A stretch of 34,207 bases of DNA, taken from contig JASEGR010000028.1 in NCBI GenBank assembly GCA_030017955.1, forward strand, positions 1-34,207, written 5' to 3'. A program made the position numbers and the translations under genes. Shown here piece by piece: positions 23,400-31,326 of the stretch. Under the pieces are notes generated by a model, which saw nothing but the letters and a program-made list of their open reading frames with translations, was not told where the DNA came from and searched no databases. Source of the stretch: Candidatus Eisenbacteria bacterium (GTDB lineage: Bacteria > Eisenbacteria > RBG-16-71-46 > JASEGR01). Each line of letters starts with the position of its first letter. Position 1 is the stretch's first letter.

Positions 23400-23490
23400 T
23401 GGCGGAGAGGCAGGGATTCGAACCCTGGGTCCGCTTTTGGCAGACACGCGCTCTCCAGGCGCGCCGATTAAACCGCTCTCGCACCTCTCC
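23400..23490 (-). tRNA. tRNA-Ser(GGA)
   Basis: A 91-nt class II tRNA on the minus strand. Acceptor GGAGAGG pairs with CCTCTCC, the anticodon loop CTGGAGA sits on a CGCGC/GCGCG stem (anticodon GGA, for UCC and UCU), there is a long variable arm, T-arm GGTTCGAATCC and encoded GCCA. Confidence 0.96.
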
Positions 23491-23503
23491 GCAATTGATC
23501 ATA

Positions 23504-23644
23504 CTAGTCGCAACACAAGCAGCTGTGTCGTTCTCTTTTCCTCCGCTCAAATGCCTCCAACCGATCTTTGCCAAGAAGAAAATAGGCGCTTGTCACTAAA
23601 TCCGGCAACGGTATCTCGACGAAAAGGTCCTGGTCATCAAACAT
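23504..23644 (-). CDS. Possible 46-residue small ORF or gene remnant
   Basis: Between tRNA-Ser(GGA) and hepT a frame starting at ATG 23644 reads MFDDQDLFVEIPLPDLVTSA and continues to a tail with C-L-C-C-D. The open frame extends ~30 residues further upstream without another ATG (including RPVGYVIASEKSR), which looks protein-like. The ribosome-binding site is weak. It may be the eroded end of a gene belonging to the neighbouring toxin-antitoxin segment. Confidence 0.3.
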   Translation of the reverse strand: MFDDQDLFVEIPLPDLVTSAYFLLGKDRLEAFERRKRERHSCLCCD

Positions 23645-23693
23645 TCTAGACTTTTCTGATGCTATGACATAGCCAACCGGTCTATCGTCGTCT

Positions 23694-24041
23694 TCAAGGC
23701 AATTGCTCCGTGGGAAGAATCTTCTCCAGGGCAGTCACGAGCGGAGGGAGATCTTTCAGAACAGTATCCCAGACAATATCAAGGTTGATATCAAAGTAAC
23801 CATGAATCAACCGATTGCGGAGTTCGGTCATCTTTCTCCAAGGAAGAGATGGATGCTGCTCACGGAAATCCATGGAGACATTGTTTGCCGCCTCGCCGAC
23901 TATCACTAGCAGGTGGACGAGCGACATACCTAGCATCTCATTCTTGTCCAGGTCTTCTCTGGTTCGGCTCTTCGCAAAATGCAGCGCCTTTCTGGCGGCA
24001 TCCAAGATATGGCGGATGTACACGGTGTCGTCACGCTGCAT
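23694..24041 (-). CDS. hepT: HepT-like HEPN ribonuclease toxin (DUF86)
   Basis: A 115-residue all-helical HEPN protein. R75-x4-H80-x-Y82 (RNRLIHGY) is the complete RX4HXY motif of HepT toxins: Arg and His form the RNase site, and the Tyr is the residue AMPylated by the partner in the characterised Shewanella system. It overlaps mntA by 11 nt, the order seen in MntA-HepT operons. With an intact motif it is probably an active toxin unless neutralised. Confidence 0.9.
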   Translation of the reverse strand: MQRDDTVYIRHILDAARKALHFAKSRTREDLDKNEMLGMSLVHLLVIVGEAANNVSMDFREQHPSLPWRKMTELRNRLIHGYFDINLDIVWDTVLKDLPPLVTALEKILPTEQLP

Positions 24042-24342
24042 ATTTCACCACAGCGGTGGCGAGCACATTCCGCCTGAAATAGCGGCTCAGATCTTCAGGT
24101 GTCCGCAGGTCAACCTTTCTCCCGCCAAGCATGACGGACAGTTCGTCCTCCATATCAAACAAGCGGAAGAAACTCGGCACGTGGCCAGTTTCGAATTCGA
24201 CGAGGACGTCCACATCGCTCTCGAGTCCAAAGTCGTCCCGCAGCACAGAACCATAGAGGGATAATCTCAGTATATGATGTTTCTTGCAGAACGATGCTAC
24301 CTTGTCTTCTGGAAATTCTACGTGTGCTTTCTTGGCCGTCAT
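24031..24342 (-). CDS. mntA: MntA-like minimal nucleotidyltransferase antitoxin
   Basis: A 103-residue minimal nucleotidyltransferase. G31-S32-x10-D43-x-D45 (YGSVLRDDFGLESDVDVLVEF) is the GSX10DXD catalytic motif used for AMPylation of HepT. The third acidic residue is likely in GGRKVDLRT near residue 76. Together with hepT it makes a complete type VII toxin-antitoxin pair, located between two duplicated tRNA-Ser units. Confidence 0.9.
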   Translation of the reverse strand: MTAKKAHVEFPEDKVASFCKKHHILRLSLYGSVLRDDFGLESDVDVLVEFETGHVPSFFRLFDMEDELSVMLGGRKVDLRTPEDLSRYFRRNVLATAVVKYAA

Positions 24343-24470
24343 ACAACCTCCACTATTTTCAGACTCTCGATCCCTCTCCGAAGAGGGCCGCCTTCGTCGA
24401 GTGGGTTTGCCGATTCACCCGGGACTCCGGTTCTGATTCTTCCTCATTGAGTATCGTGACATTGCCTGTC

Positions 24471-25007
24471 CTAAACCCAGAAGCATCCCCAGCTATCAGC
24501 TTTGACTTCTCTGATACAATCTTGAATCGTATGGATAGGCCTGTCGGGGATATATGGCCACCATGTGCCGGATTTCCGCATCCAATACAGGTGCCAACGA
24601 TTATCAAAATCCGTATAACGGACCTGAAACACATCTGAGCAACTTGTCTCTGTGGGATCGGCAAGAAGAGGCCTTTCTTCTGAAACCGTTATTCTGTTAT
24701 CCTGCGCCTTCACAAGGAATCCTACTTCCGAACGAAGATGCACCGGCACTCTTCGTACAAGGTACTTGCTGATCTTGTCGATTGCGTGTTTGCGTATTTC
24801 GGGGGCGATCTTCCTTCGGTAAGAAAGGGCTCTGAGGCCCGATGCGCCGGCTGCTTCATAGGCATTGGCGTAGTAGCTCAGCCACATCTCTCCCAGGCCA
24901 CTCCTTTTCGCTATAGCGTAGAATTCTCTGTAGCCCTTTTCAGTCTCAACGTCCAGTCGAGCGGCTTTCTCCGCCCATAGTAATTTCTCAGAAAAACCAA
25001 GCTTCAT
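24471..25007 (-). CDS. Uncharacterised protein, C-terminus DUF3024-like
   Basis: A 178-residue protein. The N-terminal part is helical (MKLGFSEKLLWAEKAARLD; GASGLRALSYRRKIAPEIRK), and the C-terminal ~70 residues (FQVRYTDFDNRWHLYWMRKS then GTWWPYIPD) resemble DUF3024, a domain of unknown function; the assignment is from memory and tentative. The frame is open to 25040, but the ATG at 25007 follows GGGGGAG and gives a non-overlapping start 13 bp behind the XRE gene. The pair looks like a two-gene unit, possibly a toxin-antitoxin-type module. Confidence 0.6.
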   Translation of the reverse strand: MKLGFSEKLLWAEKAARLDVETEKGYREFYAIAKRSGLGEMWLSYYANAYEAAGASGLRALSYRRKIAPEIRKHAIDKISKYLVRRVPVHLRSEVGFLVKAQDNRITVSEERPLLADPTETSCSDVFQVRYTDFDNRWHLYWMRKSGTWWPYIPDRPIHTIQDCIREVKADSWGCFWV

Positions 25008-25020
25008 TTCGGCTCCCCCT

Positions 25021-25404
25021 TTAGAAATCTGTGACATCAAAACTTAGGATATAGCCCAATTCATTGAGATAGACAATGATCAATCCTAATGGAAAATTCG
25101 CGATCTTCTCCGATTCGAGTCTCTCGATATCCCGAGGTTTCACCTTGAATCGCTCTGCCATCTTCTTGACGCTAATGCGTTTTCTCTGCCGGGCGTATTT
25201 CAACGCCAGCCCCAAGGCACGTTTGCGACTGCCTTGCTCAAGGCCCAATCTCACCCGAGACTCTTTGACATTCATCCGTCTCGCTGTCATCGCTATTGCC
25301 TCCCCCTTAGTCTCATCCCAAGAGTCTTTGCTTTTCCTCAACTCGGCAATTTCTGCGTTGCCCATGACTACGCCTGACATCGTCTTCAACAAATCACGCT
25401 CCAT
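25021..25404 (-). CDS. XRE-family helix-turn-helix protein
   Basis: A 127-residue protein with a Cro/C1-type helix-turn-helix in the C-terminal half: LKYARQRKRISVKKMAERFK followed by VKPRDIERLESEKIANFPL, and the tail LNELGYILSFDV, similar in layout to HigA-like antitoxins. The N-terminal ~60 residues are charged and not recognised. GGAAGGGG precedes the ATG at 25404. The gene starts 32 nt after the second tRNA-like element and may be read from the tRNA-Ser(CGA) promoter. Confidence 0.75.
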   Translation of the reverse strand: MERDLLKTMSGVVMGNAEIAELRKSKDSWDETKGEAIAMTARRMNVKESRVRLGLEQGSRKRALGLALKYARQRKRISVKKMAERFKVKPRDIERLESEKIANFPLGLIIVYLNELGYILSFDVTDF

Positions 25405-25435
25405 ATTTCGCCCCTTCCTTGCTCTCTTCGTGCGC

Positions 25436-25485
25436 TGCGGAGAGGCAGGGATTCCTGCTCACCCGAGATGCTCCCGCATCTCTCC
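25436..25485 (-). repeat. 51-nt tRNA-Ser-like element, copy 2 (one base shorter)
   Basis: The sequence is the same as the element at 23275-23325 except for one substitution in the small GAGC(G/A)TCTC loop and loss of one C in the terminal GCCA. The 74-nt spacer to tRNA-Ser(CGA) is also conserved, with about six differences. The tRNA bodies next to the two copies differ almost only in the anticodon and variable arms. Confidence 0.7.
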
Positions 25486-25559
25486 CTCGCAGCCGGCCAC
25501 CCTCACTGCTTCTGCCACAGGCAGCGTTCGCGTTGGCTTCGAATCCCAAATGGGAAACA

Positions 25560-25649
25560 TGGCGGAGAGGCAGGGATTCGAACCCTGGGTCCCCTTACGA
25601 GGACAACGGTTTTCGAGACCGCCCGATTCAACCGCTCTCGCACCTCTCC
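25560..25649 (-). tRNA. tRNA-Ser(CGA)
   Basis: A 90-nt class II tRNA on the minus strand with acceptor GGAGAGG/CCTCTCC, anticodon loop CTCGAAA (anticodon CGA, reading UCG), a long variable arm, T-arm GGTTCGAATCC and encoded GCCA. Its D-arm and T-arm are nearly identical to tRNA-Ser(GGA). Confidence 0.95.
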
Positions 25650-25683
25650 ACAAAACCTGTGTCCCGGATTTACTCGGGATTCT

Positions 25684-26196
25684 CTATTCCCTCAGCTCCT
25701 GGAAAAAGTCCTTGAGCATGTTTGATGCCTCTTCCTCCAGAACACCAGAATTCAATTGTACCTTGTGATTTAACGTCCCATCAAAAAGGTTCGACACCGA
25801 CCCGCAGGCGCCAAGCCTCGGGTCCTTCGCTGCAAATACCAGCCTTCCGACTCGTGACAGGAGTATTGCACCGGCACACATGGGGCAGGGCTCCAGGGTC
25901 ACATAAAGCGTGACACCATCGAGTCTCCAGGACCTAAGGGCGTTTGAGGCAGCAGTAATGGCGATCATCTCTGCGTGGGCAGTGGCATCGTTGAGACTCT
26001 CAACTTGATTGTACCCCTTCCCTATGAGAACTCCGTCCTTGACTGCAACCGCACCGACGGGCACTTCTCCCTCTTCCACTGCTCTCCTTGCTTCCTCAAG
26101 AGCGGCGCGCATCCACTTCTCGTCTTCCTGAAGGAGATTCGGCGGATCGCTTCCTTTCGCCCCGAACTTTCCGTTGTCGCCATCAGAGAGAATCAT
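25684..26196 (-). CDS. tadA: tRNA-specific adenosine deaminase TadA
   Basis: A 170-residue zinc deaminase that converts A34 to inosine in tRNA-Arg(ACG). It has the catalytic HAE in NDATAHAEMIAI and the zinc cysteines in LEPCPMCAGAIL. The frame is open to 26217, inside a hairpin repeat; the ATG at 26196 follows GAGGGGG by 8 nt and is preferred. This leaves a ~28-residue tail before the usual start of the domain at MRAALEEARRAVEEG. Its substrate tRNA-Arg(ACG) is encoded 155 bp upstream on the same strand. Confidence 0.93.
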   Translation of the reverse strand: MILSDGDNGKFGAKGSDPPNLLQEDEKWMRAALEEARRAVEEGEVPVGAVAVKDGVLIGKGYNQVESLNDATAHAEMIAITAASNALRSWRLDGVTLYVTLEPCPMCAGAILLSRVGRLVFAAKDPRLGACGSVSNLFDGTLNHKVQLNSGVLEEEASNMLKDFFQELRE

Positions 26197-26205
26197 CTCA
26201 AATAC

Positions 26206-26335
26206 CCCCTCATCCAACCTCTCCCCATAGGGGAGAGGAGCTCATCACTTCTCACGCAGCCTCTCCCCAAAGGGGAGAGGGAATGTGCCCGTTTCTTCTC
26301 ATTGGACCCTCTCTCCCCAGGGGGGAGAGGGGATT
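26206..26335. repeat. Three consecutive CCTCTCCCC hairpin repeats
   Basis: Arms pair at 26218-26226/26230-26238, 26260-26268/26272-26280 and about 26307-26318/26320-26332. The first carries the CCCCCTCATCC flank also seen at 4085 and 6946 in related form. Read toward tadA, this flank provides GAGGGGG ahead of the start codon. Confidence 0.8.
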
Positions 26336-26351
26336 GACCACAAGAAAGAAC

Positions 26352-26428
<77 letters not shown>

Positions 26429-26550
26429 ACTCAGGGCTGATTTTTGCATACAGAACGCAGTGGAGTCAAGAAAGGTCGACATTTTCACCGGGAGCGAAAG
26501 GATATCTCGCAAGGACAGGCTACATTTTGAGCCCGGGTAAGCTCGTAGAA

Positions 26551-26582
26551 GAAAAAGCCCCCTGGCTTTGACTCAGGGGGCC
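26551..26582 (-). terminator. Rho-independent terminator after queF
   Basis: On the minus strand GCCCCCTG (26581-26574) pairs with CAGGGGGC (26564-26557) around a 9-nt loop and is followed at once by TTTTTC. It lies ~110 bp past the queF stop. Confidence 0.8.
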
Positions 26583-26694
26583 TTGGATTCTGTCACTTAA
26601 GTAGTTTTGAGTCTTGCTCGGGACTTAGTTAGAGCCTTTACAGCAGTGGGCTACTCTCGGGACCATGAAACGCGCCACGTTGCTCACCTCCTTC

Positions 26695-27105
26695 TCATTT
26701 CTTCTTGAAGCTTGCATGAACGGTCGTCTGGATTCCGCCTCTTGCGTTGAACTCACCGGTTATTTTCATCTCTCTCGGGCTGCAGGCAGAGACGAAGTCT
26801 TCGAGGATCTTGTTCACGGCGTGCTCGTGAAAAATCCCGACGTCCCTGAAACAATTTATGTATTCCTTGAATGACTTGAGCTCCACACACTTTCTGTCCG
26901 GAATGTATTCAATTATGATTGTGGCAAAATCAGGAAGCCCGGTCTTGGGGCAGACGCAGGTGAACTCGGGGATTGTCAGCTTTACCCAATAGCTCTTGTC
27001 TCTATACTCATTCTCCCAGGTTTCGATGGGAGGAGTCTTCATCCTTCTGATCTCTTTCTGCAGTCCTCCGTATGAAGCGGGCCTCCTGCTCTTCGCTGGA
27101 TTCAA
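26695..27105 (-). CDS. queF: NADPH-dependent 7-cyano-7-deazaguanine reductase QueF
   Basis: A 136-residue type I (YkvM-like) QueF, which reduces preQ0 to preQ1 in queuosine synthesis. The catalytic Cys lies in TCVCPKTGLPDFATI, the QueF motif is VELKSFKEY and FHEHAVNKIL follows. The frame starts at a TTG (27105) with AGGAG upstream; an ATG at 27042 (MKTPPIETWENEY) is an alternative with a poorer ribosome-binding site. No other queuosine genes are in view. A terminator lies downstream. Confidence 0.92.
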   Translation of the reverse strand: MNPAKSRRPASYGGLQKEIRRMKTPPIETWENEYRDKSYWVKLTIPEFTCVCPKTGLPDFATIIIEYIPDRKCVELKSFKEYINCFRDVGIFHEHAVNKILEDFVSACSPREMKITGEFNARGGIQTTVHASFKKK

Positions 27106-27179
27106 TGCCGTTCTCCTTTTCGGCTCAGCATTCGAGGGATGGAATCCGATGGAAAAAGCTCAAGATTAACCAACATCAC

Positions 27180-27272
27180 TGGCGGAGAGGAGAGGATTCG
27201 AACCTCCGGTAGAGTATTACCCCTACAACCGCTTAGCAGGCGGCTGCCTTCAGCCGACTCGGCCACCTCTCC
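27180..27272 (-). tRNA. tRNA-Ser(GCT)
   Basis: A 93-nt class II tRNA on the minus strand with acceptor GGAGAGG/CCTCTCC, anticodon loop CTGCTAA (anticodon GCT, reading AGC and AGU), a variable arm with GTAG...CTAC pairing, T-arm GGTTCGAATCC and encoded GCCA. Confidence 0.95.
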
Positions 27273-27432
27273 GCTTCGGTTTCTTGATGGCCTTCCACCG
27301 GAACCGGCGAAGGCTCTTGATTCTGACGCATCACGCACGGACGGCAGAAACCGGGCTATCCGCGCTGTGATTCTAACCCGCCGGCATCACTCAGGACAAG
27401 TTCCAGTTGTCACAATCTGCCGGGTCAACCTC

Positions 27433-28098
27433 TCAATGCGGCATGCCGTGCCGTATGTCCCTGCCCTTGACCATGTAAATCGCAAGCTCAGCTATGTTCG
27501 TGGCGTGGTCTGCAACCCTCTCCAAATATCTCACTATTGAAGTCGCGGGGAACAGCTTCTTTGCGCTCTGCGGCTCTCTGGAAGCACGCTCAATCAGCTC
27601 GGTGACGATCGTCTCGGTCATTTCATCCACAGTGTCATCCTTCAGGAATACGCCTTCTGCCTTCTCTGCATCGGAGTTCACAAAGGCCTCCAGACTCTCC
27701 TTTAGCATTGCCTGGACAATAGAGGCCATGTTCGTGAGGTCAACTCCCGGAGAACCCTCCTTCACAATGTCTATCACCCGCTGCGCAAAGTTGACCGCCA
27801 GATCTCCAATGCGCTCAAGGTCGGTGGCAATCTTGAGGCCTCGCGTTATGAAGCGAAGATCGCTCGCCGCCGGCTGATACCGCGCAAGGAGATGTATGCA
27901 TTGCTCGTCGATTGACATCTCAAGTGCGTTTACCGAATGGTCGGCCTCGATTATTTTTGCCGCAAGACCGGCATCCCTCTTCTGAAGGGCGGTTATGCAG
28001 TCGGCAATCATCGATTCCACCCTTTCGCTCATCATGAGTATCTGCTGCTTCAACGCCGCCAGGGCGTCATCAAAATGACGGTCAATGTGATGGTCCAT
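27433..28098 (-). CDS. phoU: Phosphate signalling protein PhoU
   Basis: A 221-residue helical PhoU. It starts HIDRHFDDALAALKQQILMM and has both metal-binding E/D repeats: LERIGDLAVNFAQRV (~93-107) and LERVADHATNIAELAIYMV (~192-210). PhoU connects the Pst transporter to the PhoR sensor and represses the Pho regulon at high phosphate. It is the last gene of pstS-pstC-pstA-pstB-pstB-phoU, 11 bp behind the canonical pstB. Confidence 0.95.
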   Translation of the reverse strand: MDHHIDRHFDDALAALKQQILMMSERVESMIADCITALQKRDAGLAAKIIEADHSVNALEMSIDEQCIHLLARYQPAASDLRFITRGLKIATDLERIGDLAVNFAQRVIDIVKEGSPGVDLTNMASIVQAMLKESLEAFVNSDAEKAEGVFLKDDTVDEMTETIVTELIERASREPQSAKKLFPATSIVRYLERVADHATNIAELAIYMVKGRDIRHGMPH

Positions 28099-28109
28099 GG
28101 CTCAGCTCC

Positions 28110-28856
28110 TTATCCGTATCTGCCCGTAATATAATCCTCAGTCCTCTTGTCACGCGGTGCGGTGAATATCTGAACTGTCTTTCCGAACTCGACGAGCTCG
28201 CCAAGAAGCATGAAGCCGCAGTCGTCAGAGACCCGAGCGGCCTGCTGCATATTATGTGTGACTATCACAATCGTGTAGTCATTCTTCAGGTCTTGCATTA
28301 GCTCCTCAACACGGGCGGTGGCAATTGGATCAAGCGCGGAACACGGCTCGTCCATGAGCAGGATATCGGGCTTCACTGCAACCAGCCGCGCGATGCACAG
28401 GCGCTGCTGCTGCTCACCTGAAAGACTAAGCGCGTTTTCTTTGAGGCGGCCCCTCAGTTCCTCCCAGAGTCCAACCGATGAGAGGCTCCTTTCCACTATT
28501 TCATTCAGCACCCGGCGCTTCGCTGCGCCGTGCACACGCAGACCATACACCACATTATCGAAGATTGACAGCGGGAACGGATTCGGCCGCTGAAAGACCA
28601 TGCCAACGGACTTTCGCAGGGCTGTAAGTTCGATTTCATTCATCGGCTTGCCGAATATGCTAACTTCACCCGTTATGCGTATGCCGCCGATTAGGTCATT
28701 CATCCGGTTAAAAACCCTGAGAAGCGTTGACTTTCCGCATCCGGAAGGGCCTATTAGCGCAGTGATCTTCTTAGGCGCCACAGATAAATTGATGCTCATC
28801 AGCGCCTGGAGATCGCCGTAGAAAAGATTCAAATCCTTCGCGGTGATTGCCTGCAT
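28110..28856 (-). CDS. pstB: Phosphate ABC transporter ATP-binding protein PstB (canonical)
   Basis: A 248-residue ABC ATPase with Walker [19 protein letters not shown]-loop [10 protein letters not shown], signature LSGEQQQR, Walker [14 protein letters not shown] and switch VTHN. Every catalytic element is present. It lies a single base downstream of a divergent PstB homologue, so the transporter may use a heterodimer. Confidence 0.95.
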   Translation of the reverse strand: MQAITAKDLNLFYGDLQALMSINLSVAPKKITALIGPSGCGKSTLLRVFNRMNDLIGGIRITGEVSIFGKPMNEIELTALRKSVGMVFQRPNPFPLSIFDNVVYGLRVHGAAKRRVLNEIVERSLSSVGLWEELRGRLKENALSLSGEQQQRLCIARLVAVKPDILLMDEPCSALDPIATARVEELMQDLKNDYTIVIVTHNMQQAARVSDDCGFMLLGELVEFGKTVQIFTAPRDKRTEDYITGRYG

Positions 28857-28857
28857 A

Positions 28858-29640
28858 TCAGCCGAATTTCCCTGTCACGTACTGTTCAGTCCTCAGATCT
28901 GACGGCGCGGTGAATATCCTGTCTGTCTCGTCGATCTCCACAAGCTCGCCCATGAGGAGAAATGCCGTCCTGTCTCCCACGCGGGCCGCTTGTTTTGTGT
29001 TGTTGGTGACAAGTATGATCGTGTGGTCTTTTTTTAACTCCTTCATCGCATCTTCGACCTTAGCCGTGGAGATCGGATCAAGACCGGAACACGGCTCATC
29101 AAACATCAACACCTCCGGCTTCACGGCGAGCGTGCGCGCTATGCAAAGGCGCTGCTGTTGCCCCCCCGAGAGGCGCAGCGCAGGCGCATCGAGCCGGTCC
29201 TTCACCTCGTCCCACAGGAAGGCCGCCCTGAGCGAATACTCAACCAGGTCATCCGCGGCCCGCCTACTCATTCTCCTTTGAAGCCGCGGTCCGAAAAGCA
29301 CATTCTCCCTCGTGGACATGGGCAAGGGTATCGGCAGGGCGTATATCATGCCGACTCTCCTTCGCAGTTCCTCAACATCTCCAAATTCGCCCACATCTCT
29401 TCCCTCGAGAAGGATCGTCCCGCCCACCTTTGCATTCACAACCCTGTCTATCATCCTGTTTATCGCAAGAAGTAAGCTCGACTTCCCGGAATTCGCCGGT
29501 CCGATCACTGAGAGTATCTCATTCTTCCAGATATCCAACGAAACGTCTTTCAGTGCAGTGATTGCCCCAAAGGTCACACGCAGGTTTCTAATCTCAAGTT
29601 TTGTCGCACTGCTGCGATTGTCAATCTTTGACGTCGGCAT
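28858..29640 (-). CDS. Second PstB-like ATPase with degenerate Q-loop and switch
   Basis: A 260-residue PstB homologue. Walker A ([17 protein letters not shown]), signature LSGGQQQR and Walker [14 protein letters not shown] are intact, but the Q-loop reads [10 protein letters not shown] instead of [10 protein letters not shown] and the switch reads VTNN instead of VTHN. It is therefore probably weakly or non-hydrolytic and pairs with the canonical PstB. The frame is open to 29718, inside pstA; the ATG at 29640, just after the pstA stop, is preferred although its ribosome-binding site is weak. Confidence 0.88.
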   Translation of the reverse strand: MPTSKIDNRSSATKLEIRNLRVTFGAITALKDVSLDIWKNEILSVIGPANSGKSSLLLAINRMIDRVVNAKVGGTILLEGRDVGEFGDVEELRRRVGMIYALPIPLPMSTRENVLFGPRLQRRMSRRAADDLVEYSLRAAFLWDEVKDRLDAPALRLSGGQQQRLCIARTLAVKPEVLMFDEPCSGLDPISTAKVEDAMKELKKDHTIILVTNNTKQAARVGDRTAFLLMGELVEIDETDRIFTAPSDLRTEQYVTGKFG

Positions 29641-29645
29641 CGTCT

Positions 29646-30485
29646 TTACGCTCTTTTGCCCCTCATCATCCTGTGCATCATGCTGTAAGCACAGATATTG
29701 ATGATCAGCACGGTGCACACGAGTATCGCTGCCGTCGCATATGCATTCTCATTTGAGATTCCCTCTCGCGCCAGTATGTAGAAGTGAACGGCCATCGTGC
29801 GCGCGGAGTCAAAGAGCGACGTCGGCATCTGCACTGCCGAACCTGCTGTGAATATCACGACTGCGGTTTCCTCGATCGAGCGGCCTATTCCCAGAATCAC
29901 TCCAGTCAGTATCCCCGGAAGCGCATAGGGAAGGACAGACCTTGTGACGACCTGCCAGCGCGTAGCGCCAAGCGAGGCGGCGACATCGCGGTACTGTTTC
30001 GGAACGGAACGCAGGGCCTCCTCAGCAGTCCTGATTATCGTAGGCAGTATCATGGCCGCGAGAGAAAGTCCGCCCGAGATGATGGACCAGCCAAACCCCA
30101 GCATCACGACAAACAAAATGAATCCAAAGAGTCCGAATATGATCGACGGAACGCCGGCAAGACAGTTTATCCCGAACCTTATCACCTGTGTGATGCGCCC
30201 TTCCTTTGTGTACTCGGCAAGATAAATTGCAGATGCAATTCCAAGCGGAGCAGCTACCCCCACTGCCACAAAGACCATGAGGATCGTGCCAACAATCGCG
30301 GGGAGGATACCTCCGCTCCGGCCCATGTCGAGTATCGGCTGGGTCAGGAAGGACCAGGATATGTGCCCAAGACCCCCGGCGAGCACAAAACCGATCACAA
30401 ACAGAAGCGCGCCGATAGCCGATGCGGTCGCGAGAAAGAGAGCAACCTTCGCAATACCCTGGGTTATGGATGGTTTGATTCGCAT
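29646..30485 (-). CDS. pstA: Phosphate ABC transporter permease PstA
   Basis: A 279-residue permease with about six membrane helices. The coupling segment EEALRSVPKQYRDVAASLGATRWQVV (in parts, ~residues 153-178) and SVLPYALPGILTGVILGIGRSIEETA follow the binding-protein-dependent permease pattern. It begins 3 nt after pstC. Confidence 0.94.
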   Translation of the reverse strand: MRIKPSITQGIAKVALFLATASAIGALLFVIGFVLAGGLGHISWSFLTQPILDMGRSGGILPAIVGTILMVFVAVGVAAPLGIASAIYLAEYTKEGRITQVIRFGINCLAGVPSIIFGLFGFILFVVMLGFGWSIISGGLSLAAMILPTIIRTAEEALRSVPKQYRDVAASLGATRWQVVTRSVLPYALPGILTGVILGIGRSIEETAVVIFTAGSAVQMPTSLFDSARTMAVHFYILAREGISNENAYATAAILVCTVLIINICAYSMMHRMMRGKRA

Positions 30486-30488
30486 CTT

Positions 30489-31325
30489 CTAAGACTTCGC
30501 CCTGGCAAACCTGAGGGCAACAATGTTCAAGATCATGATGAAGAAAAACAGGACCACGCCGGTTCCAAAGAGCGCCTGCCTGTGGTCGCCAACGGCATAG
30601 CCCATCTCAATCGCGATGTTTGCAGTGAGCGTCCGCACGGAATCAAGCATAGAATGGGGGATCGCCGTCGCGTTTCCGGATATCATTATCACCGCCATTG
30701 TCTCGCCCACTGCCCTGCCCATTCCCAAAATGACACCTGCGAGTATCCCGGAACGGGCCGCCGGCAGGATAACACGCCACATGGTCTGCCACTCCGTTGC
30801 GCCAAGGGCAAGCGACCCTTCCTTATAGTTCCTCGGCACTGCCTGTATGGCGTCTATCGAAACGCCGACAATAGTGGGGAGTATCATTATCGCAAGGACG
30901 CATGATGCCGCGAGGATGGATAAGCCCGGTCCTCCGAGGTTATTGCGTATAAGCGGGGCGAGCCACATAACCCCCATGAATCCATAGACCACCGAAGGTA
31001 TGCCGGCCAGAAGCTCTATCGCCGGCTTCAATACGTTTACCCACTTCTTCGGCGCGAACTCGGCAAGATAGACCGCGCAGGAGACACCCAGTGGGACGCC
31101 GAGGACGAGCGAACCGAAAGTGATCCAGAGCGAACCCAGGATGAAGGGAAATATCCCGAATTGTCCCTGAAGTGGGGCCCAGTTGCTCCCGAAAAGAAAA
31201 TTCCCCAGGCCCGACTTGGCCATTATTGGCACACCTTCTTTGAAGATGAAGAGAGCGATCAACGCCAGAACGGCGGTTGAGGAGCAGGCCGCAAGAAACA
31301 GAAGTTTCGATATTAGTCTGTCCAT
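30489..31325 (-). CDS. pstC: Phosphate ABC transporter permease PstC
   Basis: A 278-residue permease with about six helices. The EAA-type loop is IDAIQAVPRNYKEGSLALGA followed by ILPAARSGILAGVILGMGRA. FLFGSNWAPLQGQFGIFPFI near residue 43 is the periplasmic W-x-P motif of PstC. It forms the membrane channel with PstA and follows pstS by one base. Confidence 0.94.
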   Translation of the reverse strand: MDRLISKLLFLAACSSTAVLALIALFIFKEGVPIMAKSGLGNFLFGSNWAPLQGQFGIFPFILGSLWITFGSLVLGVPLGVSCAVYLAEFAPKKWVNVLKPAIELLAGIPSVVYGFMGVMWLAPLIRNNLGGPGLSILAASCVLAIMILPTIVGVSIDAIQAVPRNYKEGSLALGATEWQTMWRVILPAARSGILAGVILGMGRAVGETMAVIMISGNATAIPHSMLDSVRTLTANIAIEMGYAVGDHRQALFGTGVVLFFFIMILNIVALRFARAKS

Positions 31326-31326
31326 A

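Noticed and set aside
29784-30905. 373-codon plus-strand open frame
   Set aside because: It runs antisense across pstA and pstC and has a composition (rich in His, Arg, Tyr, Asp) typical of a reverse-strand shadow.
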